This document shows, in pieces, positions 8,332-18,270 of a DNA stretch of 61,464 nucleotides. Position 1 is the first letter of the stretch; every line of letters begins with the position of its first letter. The stretch is from Collinsella aerofaciens (lineage in GTDB: Bacteria; Actinomycetota; Coriobacteriia; Coriobacteriales; Coriobacteriaceae): the NCBI GenBank assembly GCA_008671135.1, contig RQAP01000010.1, positions 1-61,464 on the forward strand. The letters are read 5' to 3'. Below the pieces are notes generated by a model. The model made no database searches. It worked only from the letters and a program-made list of their open reading frames with translations, and was not told where the DNA came from. Position numbers and translations under genes: made by a program.

Positions 8332-9609
8332 CTACATCACAGCGCGCAGCTCAAACCGATCGCCGTTAATGCGGAACTGACAGTTGCCGTTCATGCGTTC
8401 GACGGCAAGTTTGATGCTCCTGGTGCCAAAGCCGTGGCCCGCATGCCGGGTCACGGGCATGCCATCGACCATGCGCGGCGCGCGGTCAAACGTGTTGGAA
8501 ACTAACAGCAGCAGCTGGCCGTCCTCTAATCGCAGGTCAAAGTCGACGAATCGCTTTCCTTGGGGTGCGGCGCCTGCAGCGGTGATAGCGTTTTCCAAGG
8601 CATTTGAGAGCACGCTAAACAGGTCGGCGTCACCTACGTGGATGGTTTCGGGTACGGCGGCGCGCAGGTTGGCGGTAATGCCGTTTCTATTGATATCCGA
8701 GTTAAATGACGAAAGCGCGATGTTTACGGTCTCGTTGGCGCAGAAGCGGCGTACGGCGGTGCGATCGCCGGCTTCGCAGAGTTCATCGATGCGTTTGAGC
8801 GCCTCGTCGGTGTGGCCCTCCTCAATTAAAGCGGCCAGGCCGCGTAGGAAGTGGCGCATATCGTGGCGAAGAATCGACAGCTCGCGCCCAGATTGACGCC
8901 AAGCCTCGAGCTCTTTGATGGCGGCGTTGTCGCGGGTTTCGAGCATCCAGCGCTCTCGCTCGGCGGTTTCCTTTTCTTCGTATTCGCGCAGGTAAACGGC
9001 AAGAAACATAAGATAGAAGGCACAGAGCGCAAAGGCCAAAAACTCAACCGTCACCACCGAGCCCGAGTGGAACAGCGTGGTGTAGACGTTGGTGGCATAG
9101 TCAAAGACGTAATAGACGAGCGGCAGGATTAAAAGGATGCCCAGCTCGGTGGTGCTTTTAATCGCCAAGCGTGGACCGATGTCGCCGGCCCAATGCAGCA
9201 GGACGGCAAAGACGGCGAGTGTGGTCGCGATGCGCGCCAGATAGTACGCGATCTGAGAATCGGTTGCGGCAAATGCGGCGATGCCCATCCAATTGCTGAA
9301 CTGGCAGCTCAGATAGGCACTCGTAATGCCGAGCACGGCAAGCAGCGGGCTCAGGCGGTAGCGCGCGCACAAATAGATGACGAGCGGCAGATGCACGACG
9401 AGCGGATATACCTGGCGGGCAAAAAGCTCGCCGCCGACGGCATTGGCGAGGCCAAATGCGCATCCGGTTACGGCACCGACCAACACCAGTTCAAGCGCAT
9501 GACGCCGGTTGATCTCGACACCGCACAGTGCCGCCGAGGCAAAGACGCCAAAGAGCAGCGTCGTGGCGTGGTGGATTGCCCAAAGGACCATTTCGACCGA
9601 GGAGACCAT
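8332..9609 (-). CDS. Membrane sensor histidine kinase, GHKL type (LytS/AgrC-like)
   Basis: A 425-residue kinase. The first about 200 residues form five to six membrane helices (for example LPLVIYLCARY and LAVFAVLLHWAG). A cytoplasmic helix with the phospho-acceptor motif LRHDMRHFLRGL and a GHKL ATPase domain (N-box LSNALENAI, G-box GHGFGTRSI) follow. This is the architecture of kinases paired with LytTR regulators. Its ATG overlaps the stop of the response regulator gene by one base (TGATG), so the pair is translationally coupled. No peptide pheromone or exporter gene is visible nearby, so the ligand is unknown. Confidence 0.9.
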   Translation of the reverse strand: MVSSVEMVLWAIHHATTLLFGVFASAALCGVEINRRHALELVLVGAVTGCAFGLANAVGGELFARQVYPLVVHLPLVIYLCARYRLSPLLAVLGITSAYLSCQFSNWMGIAAFAATDSQIAYYLARIATTLAVFAVLLHWAGDIGPRLAIKSTTELGILLILPLVYYVFDYATNVYTTLFHSGSVVTVEFLAFALCAFYLMFLAVYLREYEEKETAERERWMLETRDNAAIKELEAWRQSGRELSILRHDMRHFLRGLAALIEEGHTDEALKRIDELCEAGDRTAVRRFCANETVNIALSSFNSDINRNGITANLRAAVPETIHVGDADLFSVLSNALENAITAAGAAPQGKRFVDFDLRLEDGQLLLLVSNTFDRAPRMVDGMPVTRHAGHGFGTRSIKLAVERMNGNCQFRINGDRFELRAVM

Positions 9610-10331
9610 CAGTGTCTCCCACCCTCAAAGCGCGCCGCAAAGTAGGCGTCTTGGAATCCCTGCTTGCTGCTGCGCGACAGTGGAATGCACGCGCCGGAGC
9701 GCATGACGATGTCCGTGCGATCGAAGTGGTCGATGTTGCGCAAGTTGACCTGGTAGCTACGGTGGCATTTAAAGAAGGTGGCATTTTGCGCCAAACGGTC
9801 CTCGACGCTGCGGAACGACTCGAGTGCCTCGATATCGCGTCCGTCGCGCAGGTGGAAGACCACGTGCTTGTTGCGCGCCTCGGCATATTCGATGTCGGAC
9901 AGGCGCAGGGCGTGGTAGCCAAAGGAAGTTTTGATCACGAGCTCGTCGGTTGCCGCCGGGCGCATGCTCGAAAGCTCGTCGAGTAATCGCGCCAGGCGTT
10001 CGTAAGTCACGGGCTTGAGCAGATAGTCGAAAGCGCGGACCTCGTAGGACTCCAGTGCGAACTCGGGCGACGAGGTGAGGAACACCAGGCGCACGGCGGT
10101 ATCGGCCTGGCGCAATTCGCGTGCGGTGTCCATGCCGTTGACGAGCGGCATGATCATGTCGAGCAGAATGATGTCGGCGCGCGATGCGGCATGGCGGGCC
10201 AGCAGGTCCTCGCCGCGCGTGACGAGCGCAACATCGACCGCCGTGCTCGTCTCGGTCGACCAACGGTCGATCATCCGGTGCAGTCTATCTAGAAAAGCGA
10301 CATCATCGTCGCAGGCAATAATCTTGAGCAT
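9609..10331 (-). CDS. LytTR-family response regulator
   Basis: A 240-residue protein with a receiver domain (residues 1-120; phospho-acceptor Asp in DIILLDMIMP, Lys in YLLKPV) and a C-terminal LytTR DNA-binding domain (about 135-235; motifs HVVFHLRDGRDIEALESF and FFKCHRSYQVNLRNID). LytTR regulators bind short direct repeats upstream of virulence, bacteriocin or cell-envelope genes. It is the first gene of the two-gene operon with the GHKL kinase. The upstream region, 10332-10538, is shared with the divergent nad operon but shows no obvious LytTR repeat. Confidence 0.92.
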   Translation of the reverse strand: MLKIIACDDDVAFLDRLHRMIDRWSTETSTAVDVALVTRGEDLLARHAASRADIILLDMIMPLVNGMDTARELRQADTAVRLVFLTSSPEFALESYEVRAFDYLLKPVTYERLARLLDELSSMRPAATDELVIKTSFGYHALRLSDIEYAEARNKHVVFHLRDGRDIEALESFRSVEDRLAQNATFFKCHRSYQVNLRNIDHFDRTDIVMRSGACIPLSRSSKQGFQDAYFAARFEGGRH

Positions 10332-10538
10332 TCGGCCCCCTTAAGTAGTTCGATTTTGCCACATCGGGCACGCGCCGCTTGCGGGGGTGCGGACCGTTTG
10401 CGCCCCACGGCGTGCAGCTCGCGCCAAGCGGTGTTGCGGTGGCGAAAGATGCCTCCTGCGCTATCGAAAGCCCGGCTATCCTCAGCTTGCCAGTTCGAAA
10501 ATGGACTTGCCGCATGATTGAATCTTTATTTCAACTTT

Positions 10539-10582
10539 ACACCTAGGTTTACAGCTGTCTTGTCAGCTGTAAACCTAGGTGT
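10539..10582. promoter_or_regulatory. Perfect 19-bp-arm palindrome, candidate NiaR operator
   Basis: The arms 10539-10557 and 10564-10582 are perfectly complementary (core ACCTAGGTTTACAGCTG) around the 6-nt loop TCTTGT. The palindrome overlaps the predicted -35 and spacer of the nadA promoter. The operon it precedes ends with niaR, whose family represses NAD synthesis genes when nicotinate is available. Operator function is inferred from position and symmetry. Confidence 0.75.
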
Positions 10583-10588
10583 CATACT
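10560..10588 (+). promoter_or_regulatory. nadA promoter
   Basis: TTGTCA (10560-10565) and CATACT (10583-10588) are separated by 17 bp and lie 36 bp before the nadA start. The -35 falls inside the palindrome loop and right arm, so a repressor bound there would block RNA polymerase. Confidence 0.65.
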
Positions 10589-10623
10589 AAAGCCCCAAGA
10601 TTCGCCAAAAGAGAGGGGCCTTG

Positions 10624-11649
10624 ATGGCACAGAGCGCGAACATGGATGCGTCGGAGCTTGCACGCGATATCGCGGCCGGCCTGGCATCGGCAACGACGGC
10701 AACGGAGCGTGCGGCACTGGTGCCCGCAGAGCTCGTCGAGGCCATTCATCAACTAAAAACCCAACGTGACGCGGTGATCCTGGCGCACTATTACGTGGCG
10801 CCCGAGGTTCAAGCCGTTGCCGATTACGTCGGCGATAGCTTCTACCTGGCAAAGCTCGCCAAAAGCCTGCCGCAGCAGACCATCGTGTTGTGCGGCGTGG
10901 AGTTTATGGGCGAGAGCGCCAAGCTGCTCAATCCCACTAAGACCGTGCTGCTGCCCGAGCCGGGCGCGGACTGTCCCATGGCGCACATGGTCAAGCGCGA
11001 GACGGTCGACGCGGCGCGCGCCGAGTACGGCGACGACCTGGCCGTGGTGTGCTACGTCAACTCCACGGTCGAGATCAAGAGCTGGAGCGACGTGTGCGTC
11101 ACCAGTTCCAACGCCGTTAAGATCGTGTCCGAGCTGCCGCAGCAGCATATCCTGTTCATTCCCGACCAAAACCTGGGACGCTTCGTAGCCGAGCAGGTGC
11201 CGCAAAAGCACGTCATCCTCAACAACGGCTACTGCCCACGCCATCACATCATCACCGTCGAGCAGATCGTCGACGCGACGGAGGCCCACCCCGACGCGCT
11301 CGTGCTGGCGCATCCTGAGTGCAAGGCCGACGTTCTGGCCGAGGCCGACTACATCGGCTCCACCGCCGGCATCATCAAGTATGCCGAGGAGTCCGACGCG
11401 AGCGAGTTCATTATCGTGACGGTCCGCGGCGTGCTCTACGAGCTCGAGCGCCGCTGCCAGGGCACCGGCAAGAAGTTCTATTTCCCCGCGGTGCAGCCCA
11501 CCTGCGTCAACATGGACCTCATCACGCTCGAAAAGCTCGTGCGCTGCCTGGAGACGGGCGAGGGCGAGGTGCAGATCGGCGTCTCGGACGAGGCAGCAGA
11601 CCAGGCCAAGCTCACGCTCGACCGTATGCTCGAGTACGCAGCACGCTAG
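10624..11649 (+). CDS. nadA: Quinolinate synthase NadA
   Basis: A 341-residue [4Fe-4S] enzyme that condenses iminoaspartate with dihydroxyacetone phosphate to quinolinate, the second step of de novo NAD synthesis. Recognisable signatures: AVILAHYYVAPEVQAVADYVGDS, shown here in shortened form as ILAHYYVAPEVQ; LCGVEFMGESAKLL; CYVNSTVEIK; and HPECKADVLAEADYIGST. Conserved cysteines that bind the cluster are present in these motifs and in PTCVNMDLITLEKL. I prefer ATG 10624 over TTG 10621 because the GAGGGG ribosome site is then five bases away. It is the first gene of nadABC-niaR. Confidence 0.96.
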   Translation: MAQSANMDASELARDIAAGLASATTATERAALVPAELVEAIHQLKTQRDAVILAHYYVAPEVQAVADYVGDSFYLAKLAKSLPQQTIVLCGVEFMGESAKLLNPTKTVLLPEPGADCPMAHMVKRETVDAARAEYGDDLAVVCYVNSTVEIKSWSDVCVTSSNAVKIVSELPQQHILFIPDQNLGRFVAEQVPQKHVILNNGYCPRHHIITVEQIVDATEAHPDALVLAHPECKADVLAEADYIGSTAGIIKYAEESDASEFIIVTVRGVLYELERRCQGTGKKFYFPAVQPTCVNMDLITLEKLVRCLETGEGEVQIGVSDEAADQAKLTLDRMLEYAAR

Positions 11650-11663
11650 AACAATGTTGCATG

Positions 11664-11676
11664 AGGGACGGTCCCT
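11664..11676. repeat. Short palindrome AGGGACGGTCCCT between nadA and nadB
   Basis: A 13-bp palindrome followed by TTATGTCAC lies in the nadA-nadB gap. Its position, before the best nadB ribosome site, argues that this segment is intergenic. It resembles other GGGACnGTCCC-type motifs in intergenic parts of this window. Confidence 0.5.
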
Positions 11677-11704
11677 TATGTCACATTCAAGGGAGAGGAT
11701 TCCT

Positions 11705-13081
11705 GTGGAAACCAAGCAATACCCCGATATGGAGTGCGACGTCGTCATTGCCGGCTGCGGCGTGGCGGGTCTGTACGCGGCCCTCAATCTGCCGACGAGC
11801 ACGCGCGTGATCATGCTCTCCAAGGGCGCGGTCGATGAGTGCGATTCGATGCTCGCGCAGGGCGGCATCTGCGTGCTGCCCGAAGGCTCGGACTACGATG
11901 CCTTCTTTGAGGACACCATGCACGCCGGCCACTACGAGAACCGCCGCGAGAGCGTCGACATCATGATTCGCTCGAGCCGCTCGGTCATCAACGACCTGCT
12001 AGCGATGGGCGTGGATTTTGAGCGCAAGGCCGACGGCAGCCTCAATTTTACCCGCGAGGGCGCGCACAGCCGTCCGCGCATTGCCTTCCATGCCGACATT
12101 ACGGGCAAGGAGATCACGACCAAGCTGCTCCAGGCCGTTCGCAAGCTGGACAACGTGCAGATTTTGGAGCACGTGGCCATGACCGACATCCTGACCGCCG
12201 AGCGCGATGACGCCACGGTGTGCACCGGCGTCGTCGCCGTAGCCGTGGACGAGGACAACTCGGTTCGCCCCGCCGACGAGCTGGCAAATGCCGCTGAGGG
12301 CGTGCATGCCGGTAAGCCGTTTAAGATCCATGCCCGCCACACGCTGTGGGCGACGGGCGGCATTGGCGGCGTCTACGACCACTCGACTAACTACCCGCAG
12401 CTCACGGGCGACGCCTGCTACATCGCTCAGGAGCATGGCATTAAGATGGAGCACCTGGACTACGTGCAGATCCATCCCACGGGTCTGTTCTCGCCGCAGC
12501 CGGGTCGCACGTTCCTGATCAGCGAGAGCTGCCGCGGCGAGGGCGCGATTTTGCTCAACGCCGCCGGCGAGCGTTTTGCCGACGAGTTGCAGCCGCGCGA
12601 CGTTGTCGCCGCCGCCATCCGCGAGCAGATGAAGCAGGATGACACCGAGCACGAGTGGCTGAGCTTTGCCCCCGTCGAGCGCGACGTGGTGACCGGGCAC
12701 TTCGCCAACATCCGCGCGCGCTGCCTGGAGGACGGTCGCGACATCCTGGATGAGCCCATTCCCGTTACGCCGACGCAGCACTACTTTATGGGCGGCGTGT
12801 GGGTCGACAAGGACGGCCGCACCTCGATGCCCGAGCTCTACGCCGCGGGCGAGACGGCCTGCAACGGCGTTCACGGCAAGAACCGCCTTGCTTCAAACAG
12901 CCTGCTCGAGGCGCTGGTCTGGGGTCGTCGCGCCGCGTGGTATATGCGTACCGGCGAGTCGCTGGCCGTGGAGCAGGCGGGCGATCCCGCGCTCGATGGC
13001 CGTCATCGCGCCCTGGGCGCCGACCCTCTGGCAATCGATGATTTGGCCCGTGCCGCCGGCACGCAGGCCGTGGAGGAGTAG
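11705..13081 (+). CDS. nadB: L-aspartate oxidase NadB
   Basis: A 458-residue flavoprotein of the succinate dehydrogenase/fumarate reductase family that oxidises L-aspartate to iminoaspartate for NadA. The FAD-binding motif VVIAGCGVAGLYAAL is near residue 11. The substrate/flavin motif GGICV, the HPTGL region near residue 256, and the C-terminal YAAGETACNGVHGKNRLASN flavin motif are intact. I favour the GTG at 11705, which is preceded by GGGAGAGG. Upstream in-frame ATGs (11654, 11678) would include the intergenic palindrome and lack good ribosome sites. It is separated from nadA by 55 bp and from nadC by 3 bp. Confidence 0.95.
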   Translation: METKQYPDMECDVVIAGCGVAGLYAALNLPTSTRVIMLSKGAVDECDSMLAQGGICVLPEGSDYDAFFEDTMHAGHYENRRESVDIMIRSSRSVINDLLAMGVDFERKADGSLNFTREGAHSRPRIAFHADITGKEITTKLLQAVRKLDNVQILEHVAMTDILTAERDDATVCTGVVAVAVDEDNSVRPADELANAAEGVHAGKPFKIHARHTLWATGGIGGVYDHSTNYPQLTGDACYIAQEHGIKMEHLDYVQIHPTGLFSPQPGRTFLISESCRGEGAILLNAAGERFADELQPRDVVAAAIREQMKQDDTEHEWLSFAPVERDVVTGHFANIRARCLEDGRDILDEPIPVTPTQHYFMGGVWVDKDGRTSMPELYAAGETACNGVHGKNRLASNSLLEALVWGRRAAWYMRTGESLAVEQAGDPALDGRHRALGADPLAIDDLARAAGTQAVEE

Positions 13082-13084
13082 ACC

Positions 13085-13945
13085 ATGAATCCCATTACCA
13101 TGAAGCTCGTCGTCGATGATCTGATTCTGCAAGCTCTGCGCGAGGACATTACGTTTGAGGACGTGAGCACGGCGAGCGTGTGCCCCACGGCGCGTCCCGC
13201 CACGGTGGAGCTTATCGCCAAAGCCGATGGCATCATCGCGGGCCTGGATGTATTCGCTCGCACCTTTGAGCTGCTGGATTCGCAGAGCTCGGTGCTGTTT
13301 GATGTTGCCGACGGTGACGAGGTGCATGCCGGCGACCACGTGGGTCAGGTGCGCGGCGATGCGCGTGTGCTGCTTTCGGGCGAGCGCGTGGCGCTCAACT
13401 ACCTGCAGCGCATGAGCGGCATCGCTACCTATACGCACAGCATGGTCGTGGCGCTCGAGGGAACCAAGACCGTGCTCGTCGACACGCGCAAGACCACACC
13501 GGGCATGCGCGTGTTTGAGAAGGCGGCGGTTGAGATTGGCGGCGGCAGCAACCACCGTTACAACCTGTCGACGGCCGTCATGCTCAAGGACAACCACATC
13601 GATGCCGCCGGTGGCGTGACGCGCGCGATCGAGATGGCGCGCGCCCATGCATCGTTTACCACGACGGTCGAGATCGAGTGCGAGAACCTGGACATGGTGC
13701 GCGAGGCCGTGGAGGCCGGCGCCGACATCATCATGTTCGACAACATGACCCATGACGACATGGCCGCCGCTATTGAACTTATCGCCGGCCGCGCCAAGAC
13801 CGAGTGCTCGGGCAACGTGGATGCCAGCAATATCCGCGCGCTTGCCGACCTGGGCGTTGACTTTATTAGCTCGGGCGCCCTGACGCACTCCGCGCCGATC
13901 CTCGACCTCTCGCTTAAGCACCTGCGTCTGCTGGACGGTAAATAA
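13085..13945 (+). CDS. nadC: Nicotinate-nucleotide pyrophosphorylase NadC
   Basis: A 286-residue quinolinate phosphoribosyltransferase that converts quinolinate and PRPP to nicotinate mononucleotide. Family motifs are visible: ALNYLQRMSGIAT; the PRPP/quinolinate-binding VDTRKTTPGMRVFEKAAV; GGGSNHRYNLS; MLKDNHI; EIECENLDM; and DIIMFDNM. Length is normal. The ATG follows the nadB stop by 3 bp, and the stop overlaps the niaR start by one base, so nadB-nadC-niaR are tightly coupled. Confidence 0.97.
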   Translation: MNPITMKLVVDDLILQALREDITFEDVSTASVCPTARPATVELIAKADGIIAGLDVFARTFELLDSQSSVLFDVADGDEVHAGDHVGQVRGDARVLLSGERVALNYLQRMSGIATYTHSMVVALEGTKTVLVDTRKTTPGMRVFEKAAVEIGGGSNHRYNLSTAVMLKDNHIDAAGGVTRAIEMARAHASFTTTVEIECENLDMVREAVEAGADIIMFDNMTHDDMAAAIELIAGRAKTECSGNVDASNIRALADLGVDFISSGALTHSAPILDLSLKHLRLLDGK

Positions 13946-14490
13946 TGAACGCCCGCGAGCGTCGCCGTGCCATCATGGCCGTGCTCGAGGGGGCCAAGGG
14001 GCCCGTATCGGGCGGCGCGCTTGCCCGCGAGGTGGGTGTGAGCCGCCAGATCGTGGTGCAGGACATCGCCCTGCTGCGCGCCGATGGGCACGATATCGTG
14101 GCGACCAACCGCGGCTACGTGCTGCAGGAGGCCCCCAGCAGCCCCGCCGTGCCTACGCGCTTGGTCAAGGTTCGCCACAGCGTGGAGCAGGCAGGCGATG
14201 AGCTCACGAGTATCGTCGACGCCGGCGGCGCCGTGCTCAACGTGATTGTCAATCACCGCGTGTACGGTAAGATTACGGCCGACCTGGACATCCGCAATCG
14301 TCGCGATGTCGAGCGCTATCTGCGCGATATCGAGAGCGGCAAGAGCTTTCCGCTGCTGACGGTGACCAGCGGCTACCACTTCCATCGCATTGCGGCGGAG
14401 GACGAGCAAACCCTCGACGAGATCGAGGCGATGCTCAAGGAGAAAGGCTACTTGGCGGACCTAATGCCCTACGAAGACGATCTGTCCTAG
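13945..14490 (+). CDS. niaR: Nicotinate-responsive repressor NiaR (3H domain)
   Basis: A 181-residue regulator. An N-terminal winged helix-turn-helix of the HTH_11 type (residues 2-60; GGALAREVGVSRQIVVQDIALLR) is followed by a 3H domain whose conserved histidines are visible in KVRHSV, VNHRVYG and GYHFHRI. NiaR (YrxA) proteins bind nicotinic acid through this domain and repress NAD synthesis and niacin uptake genes. Here it is the last gene of nadABC, so it would control its own level through the palindrome at 10539-10582. It overlaps nadC by one base. Confidence 0.93.
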   Translation: MNARERRRAIMAVLEGAKGPVSGGALAREVGVSRQIVVQDIALLRADGHDIVATNRGYVLQEAPSSPAVPTRLVKVRHSVEQAGDELTSIVDAGGAVLNVIVNHRVYGKITADLDIRNRRDVERYLRDIESGKSFPLLTVTSGYHFHRIAAEDEQTLDEIEAMLKEKGYLADLMPYEDDLS

Positions 14491-14504
14491 TAACGACGAA
14501 TGCA

Positions 14505-14543
14505 AAAGGAGGCCTCCGCGGCGATGCGGAGGCCTCCTTTTTT
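14505..14543 (+). terminator. Intrinsic terminator of nadABC-niaR
   Basis: A perfect 15-bp stem (AAAGGAGGCCTCCGC / GCGGAGGCCTCCTTT) with a six-base loop is followed by a run of T, 15 bp after the niaR stop. It could also act on the convergent ferredoxin transcript. Confidence 0.9.
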
Positions 14544-14582
14544 GTGCACGGTGTACTTTTGAGTGTGCAAGTGGGGGAGTTG

Positions 14583-14768
14583 TTACTCCTCGACGATCTC
14601 GGTGATCGCGCCAGCGGGGCAAGCGTCCTGGCAAGCGCCACAGGCGACGCAGGAGTCCTCGTCAGCGACGGTAGCGACGTCCTGGAGCTCCAGAACGCCA
14701 GCGGGGCAGGAGTCGACGCAAACGCCACAAGCGATGCACTCGTCGGCATCAATTACGGGATGAGCCAT
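14583..14768 (-). CDS. 2[4Fe-4S] ferredoxin
   Basis: A 61-residue clostridial-type ferredoxin with two CxxCxxCxxxCP clusters (CIACGVCVDSCP and CVACGACQDACP), a small soluble low-potential electron carrier of anaerobes. It could serve the hydrogenase, pyruvate oxidoreductase or other flavoproteins; the partner cannot be told from sequence. The ATG at 14768 has GAGG upstream and gives the normal ferredoxin length. An earlier in-frame ATG would add a non-homologous tail. Monocistronic, convergent with niaR. Confidence 0.95.
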   Translation of the reverse strand: MAHPVIDADECIACGVCVDSCPAGVLELQDVATVADEDSCVACGACQDACPAGAITEIVEE

Positions 14769-14992
14769 GGTAGTTTCCTCTCTGTTGACCGACGCTACAG
14801 GCGATGCGCGCCGGTTTGATTCGGGCAAAAACATACCACGGGAGCGACCGTTTGCAATACCCTCTGACCGGCATCTTCATACCGTTCGCCGAGTATGCCA
14901 AGGTTTACTAAAAAATGCGCAGGTGGGGCCGTTGAGCTGCGCAAATGTTAGCTAAAGGTGACTTGAAATATTGAGCTATTGAGCGCGCCTGC

Positions 14993-15162
14993 GGAAAGGG
15001 CATCCCGTTATTTGGCCGAAAACCGGGTTGCAGTTTCCGGTTAGGCCCGCTAGCGGAAAATGCGAGCCGGTATCAGCTCTCAAAACGGGATACGGTTTCC
15101 GGTTGAGTCTTCAGACGGAAACTGCGACCCGGAATCCACGCTCAAACCGGGACGAGCTTTCC
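14993..15162. repeat. Second array of three 46-bp palindromes, 62-bp period
   Basis: Units at 14993-15038, 15055-15100 and 15117-15162, each 46 bp, begin GGAAA and end TTTCC with inner CCCG/CGGG arms. Spacers are 16 bp. The array lies in the 656-bp gap between ferredoxin and dnaK, about 130 bp before the dnaK dyad. The rest of that gap (14769-14992 and 15163-15289) shows no gene I can support. Confidence 0.85.
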
Positions 15163-15289
15163 ACAAGGCAGCCCCAGGCGCCCCCGGACCCAAACCTCAG
15201 CCATCTCTACATAGATCTCGATAGATTTGCCGAGAACTCAATCAGCGCATCTACCTGCGCATTTAAGAACCTAAACTCTCAGCAATAAG

Positions 15290-15316
15290 AAATCTTATAT
15301 GAATTGACTTAGATTT
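15290..15316. promoter_or_regulatory. Candidate HspR operator upstream of dnaK
   Basis: AAATCTTATAT-N5-GACTTAGATTT, with outer AAATCT/AGATTT inverted hexamers. The same 22 defined positions occur upstream of clpB at 23958-23984. TATATT at 15320-15325 just downstream may be the -10. HspR, encoded in the same operon, normally binds a different inverted repeat (HAIR, CTTGAGT-N7-ACTCAAG). This would be a diverged form, inferred from sharing between two chaperone genes. Confidence 0.7.
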
Positions 15317-15425
15317 TGTATATTCCGGCCCATAAGGGGATACACTACATCCTGAAAGACAAGCCGAAACACCGCTCGGCAGACCGCCGAGTCGGTGCAA
15401 ACGCACAAGAGAGAGGGAATTTCTA

Positions 15426-17318
<1,893 letters not shown>

Positions 17319-17320
17319 TC

Positions 17321-18163
17321 ATGTCCGCCCGTAAAGCTCGCACGGAGGCGGCCGCCGCTGGCGCCGCCCCCGTTGACTCTGAGGAGAAGGACGTGAAGAT
17401 TCCCGTAGAGGCCGCAGACGTTACCGAGGCCAACGAGGCCCCGGCCGCCGAGGCTGCCGAGAACCAGGTAGAGGATTCCAACAAGGAGGCGACGATGACC
17501 GAGGACGAGATGGGGGAAGCCGCTATCCGCGCCGGTGAAGAAGCCGCCGACAACGACTTTAAGCTCAAGTTCGAGCAGGCCCAGAAGGAGCTTGCCGACG
17601 TGCGCAATGAGCTCGATGCTGCGGCAGAGGCTCAGAAGGCCGCCGAGGACAAGGCAAAGGACGCCACCGAGCGCACCGCCCGTCTGCAGGCCGACTGGGA
17701 GAACTTCCGTCGCCGCACCGCCAACGAGCGCATCGCCGAGCGCGAGCGCGCGACCGAGAAGCTCGTCACCGCGCTGCTGCCGGTGGTCGACGATATCGAG
17801 CGTGCGATCGACCATGCCCGCAGCCAGGAGCTTGCCGACGACTTTAAGCAGTTCGTCGACGGTGTCGACGCGGTGCATGCCAAGCTGCTCGATGTGTTTG
17901 CGCACGAGGGCGTTGAGCCCATCGACCCCAAGGGCGAGGCGTTCGATCCGCTCGAGCACCAAGCCGTGGGTCGCGTCGAGGACGCGTCGCAGTACGATGA
18001 GACCGTCAACGACGTGTACCAGAAGGGCTACCGCATGGCGGATCGCATCCTGCGTTCCGCGATGGTGACGGTGACCTACGGCGGCGAGAAACGCCCCGCA
18101 CCGGAGCCCGAAGCGGCGCCCGAGGATGCTGCGGCCGATACGGCCGAGAGCACCGAGGAGTAA
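17321..18163 (+). CDS. grpE: Nucleotide exchange factor GrpE
   Basis: A 280-residue GrpE, longer than the usual about 200. The first about 95 residues are Ala/Glu-rich and disordered, followed by the coiled-coil dimerisation region and the C-terminal beta domain (DWENFRRRTANERIAERERA; VEPIDPKGEAFDPLEHQAV). GrpE releases ADP from DnaK and acts as a temperature sensor in some species. The start at 17321 is 2 bp after the dnaK stop. An internal ATG near 17494 (MTEDEMGEAA) could give a shorter, more typical form, so the true N-terminus is uncertain. Confidence 0.93.
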   Translation: MSARKARTEAAAAGAAPVDSEEKDVKIPVEAADVTEANEAPAAEAAENQVEDSNKEATMTEDEMGEAAIRAGEEAADNDFKLKFEQAQKELADVRNELDAAAEAQKAAEDKAKDATERTARLQADWENFRRRTANERIAERERATEKLVTALLPVVDDIERAIDHARSQELADDFKQFVDGVDAVHAKLLDVFAHEGVEPIDPKGEAFDPLEHQAVGRVEDASQYDETVNDVYQKGYRMADRILRSAMVTVTYGGEKRPAPEPEAAPEDAAADTAESTEE

Positions 18164-18168
18164 TTGAG

Positions 18169-18199
18169 AAGGGCCCCGGGGCAACACCCGGGGCCCTTT
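18169..18199 (+). terminator. Terminator-like hairpin between grpE and dnaJ
   Basis: A perfect 10-bp stem GGGCCCCGGG / CCCGGGGCCC is followed by TTTC, right after the grpE stop. The T-run is short, so it may attenuate rather than end transcription before dnaJ-hspR. This would make chaperone output exceed the regulator's. Confidence 0.7.
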
Positions 18200-18270
18200 C
18201 TGGCCTAGTGCCATATGAAAGCATGAGCCGCCGCCCGCTGGGCGGCGGATGAAACAGGAGAGGAGCTACG

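Noticed and set aside
10303..10515. Possible small gene between the response regulator and nadA
   Set aside because: No ribosome site, composition unlike a protein, overlaps the regulator start.
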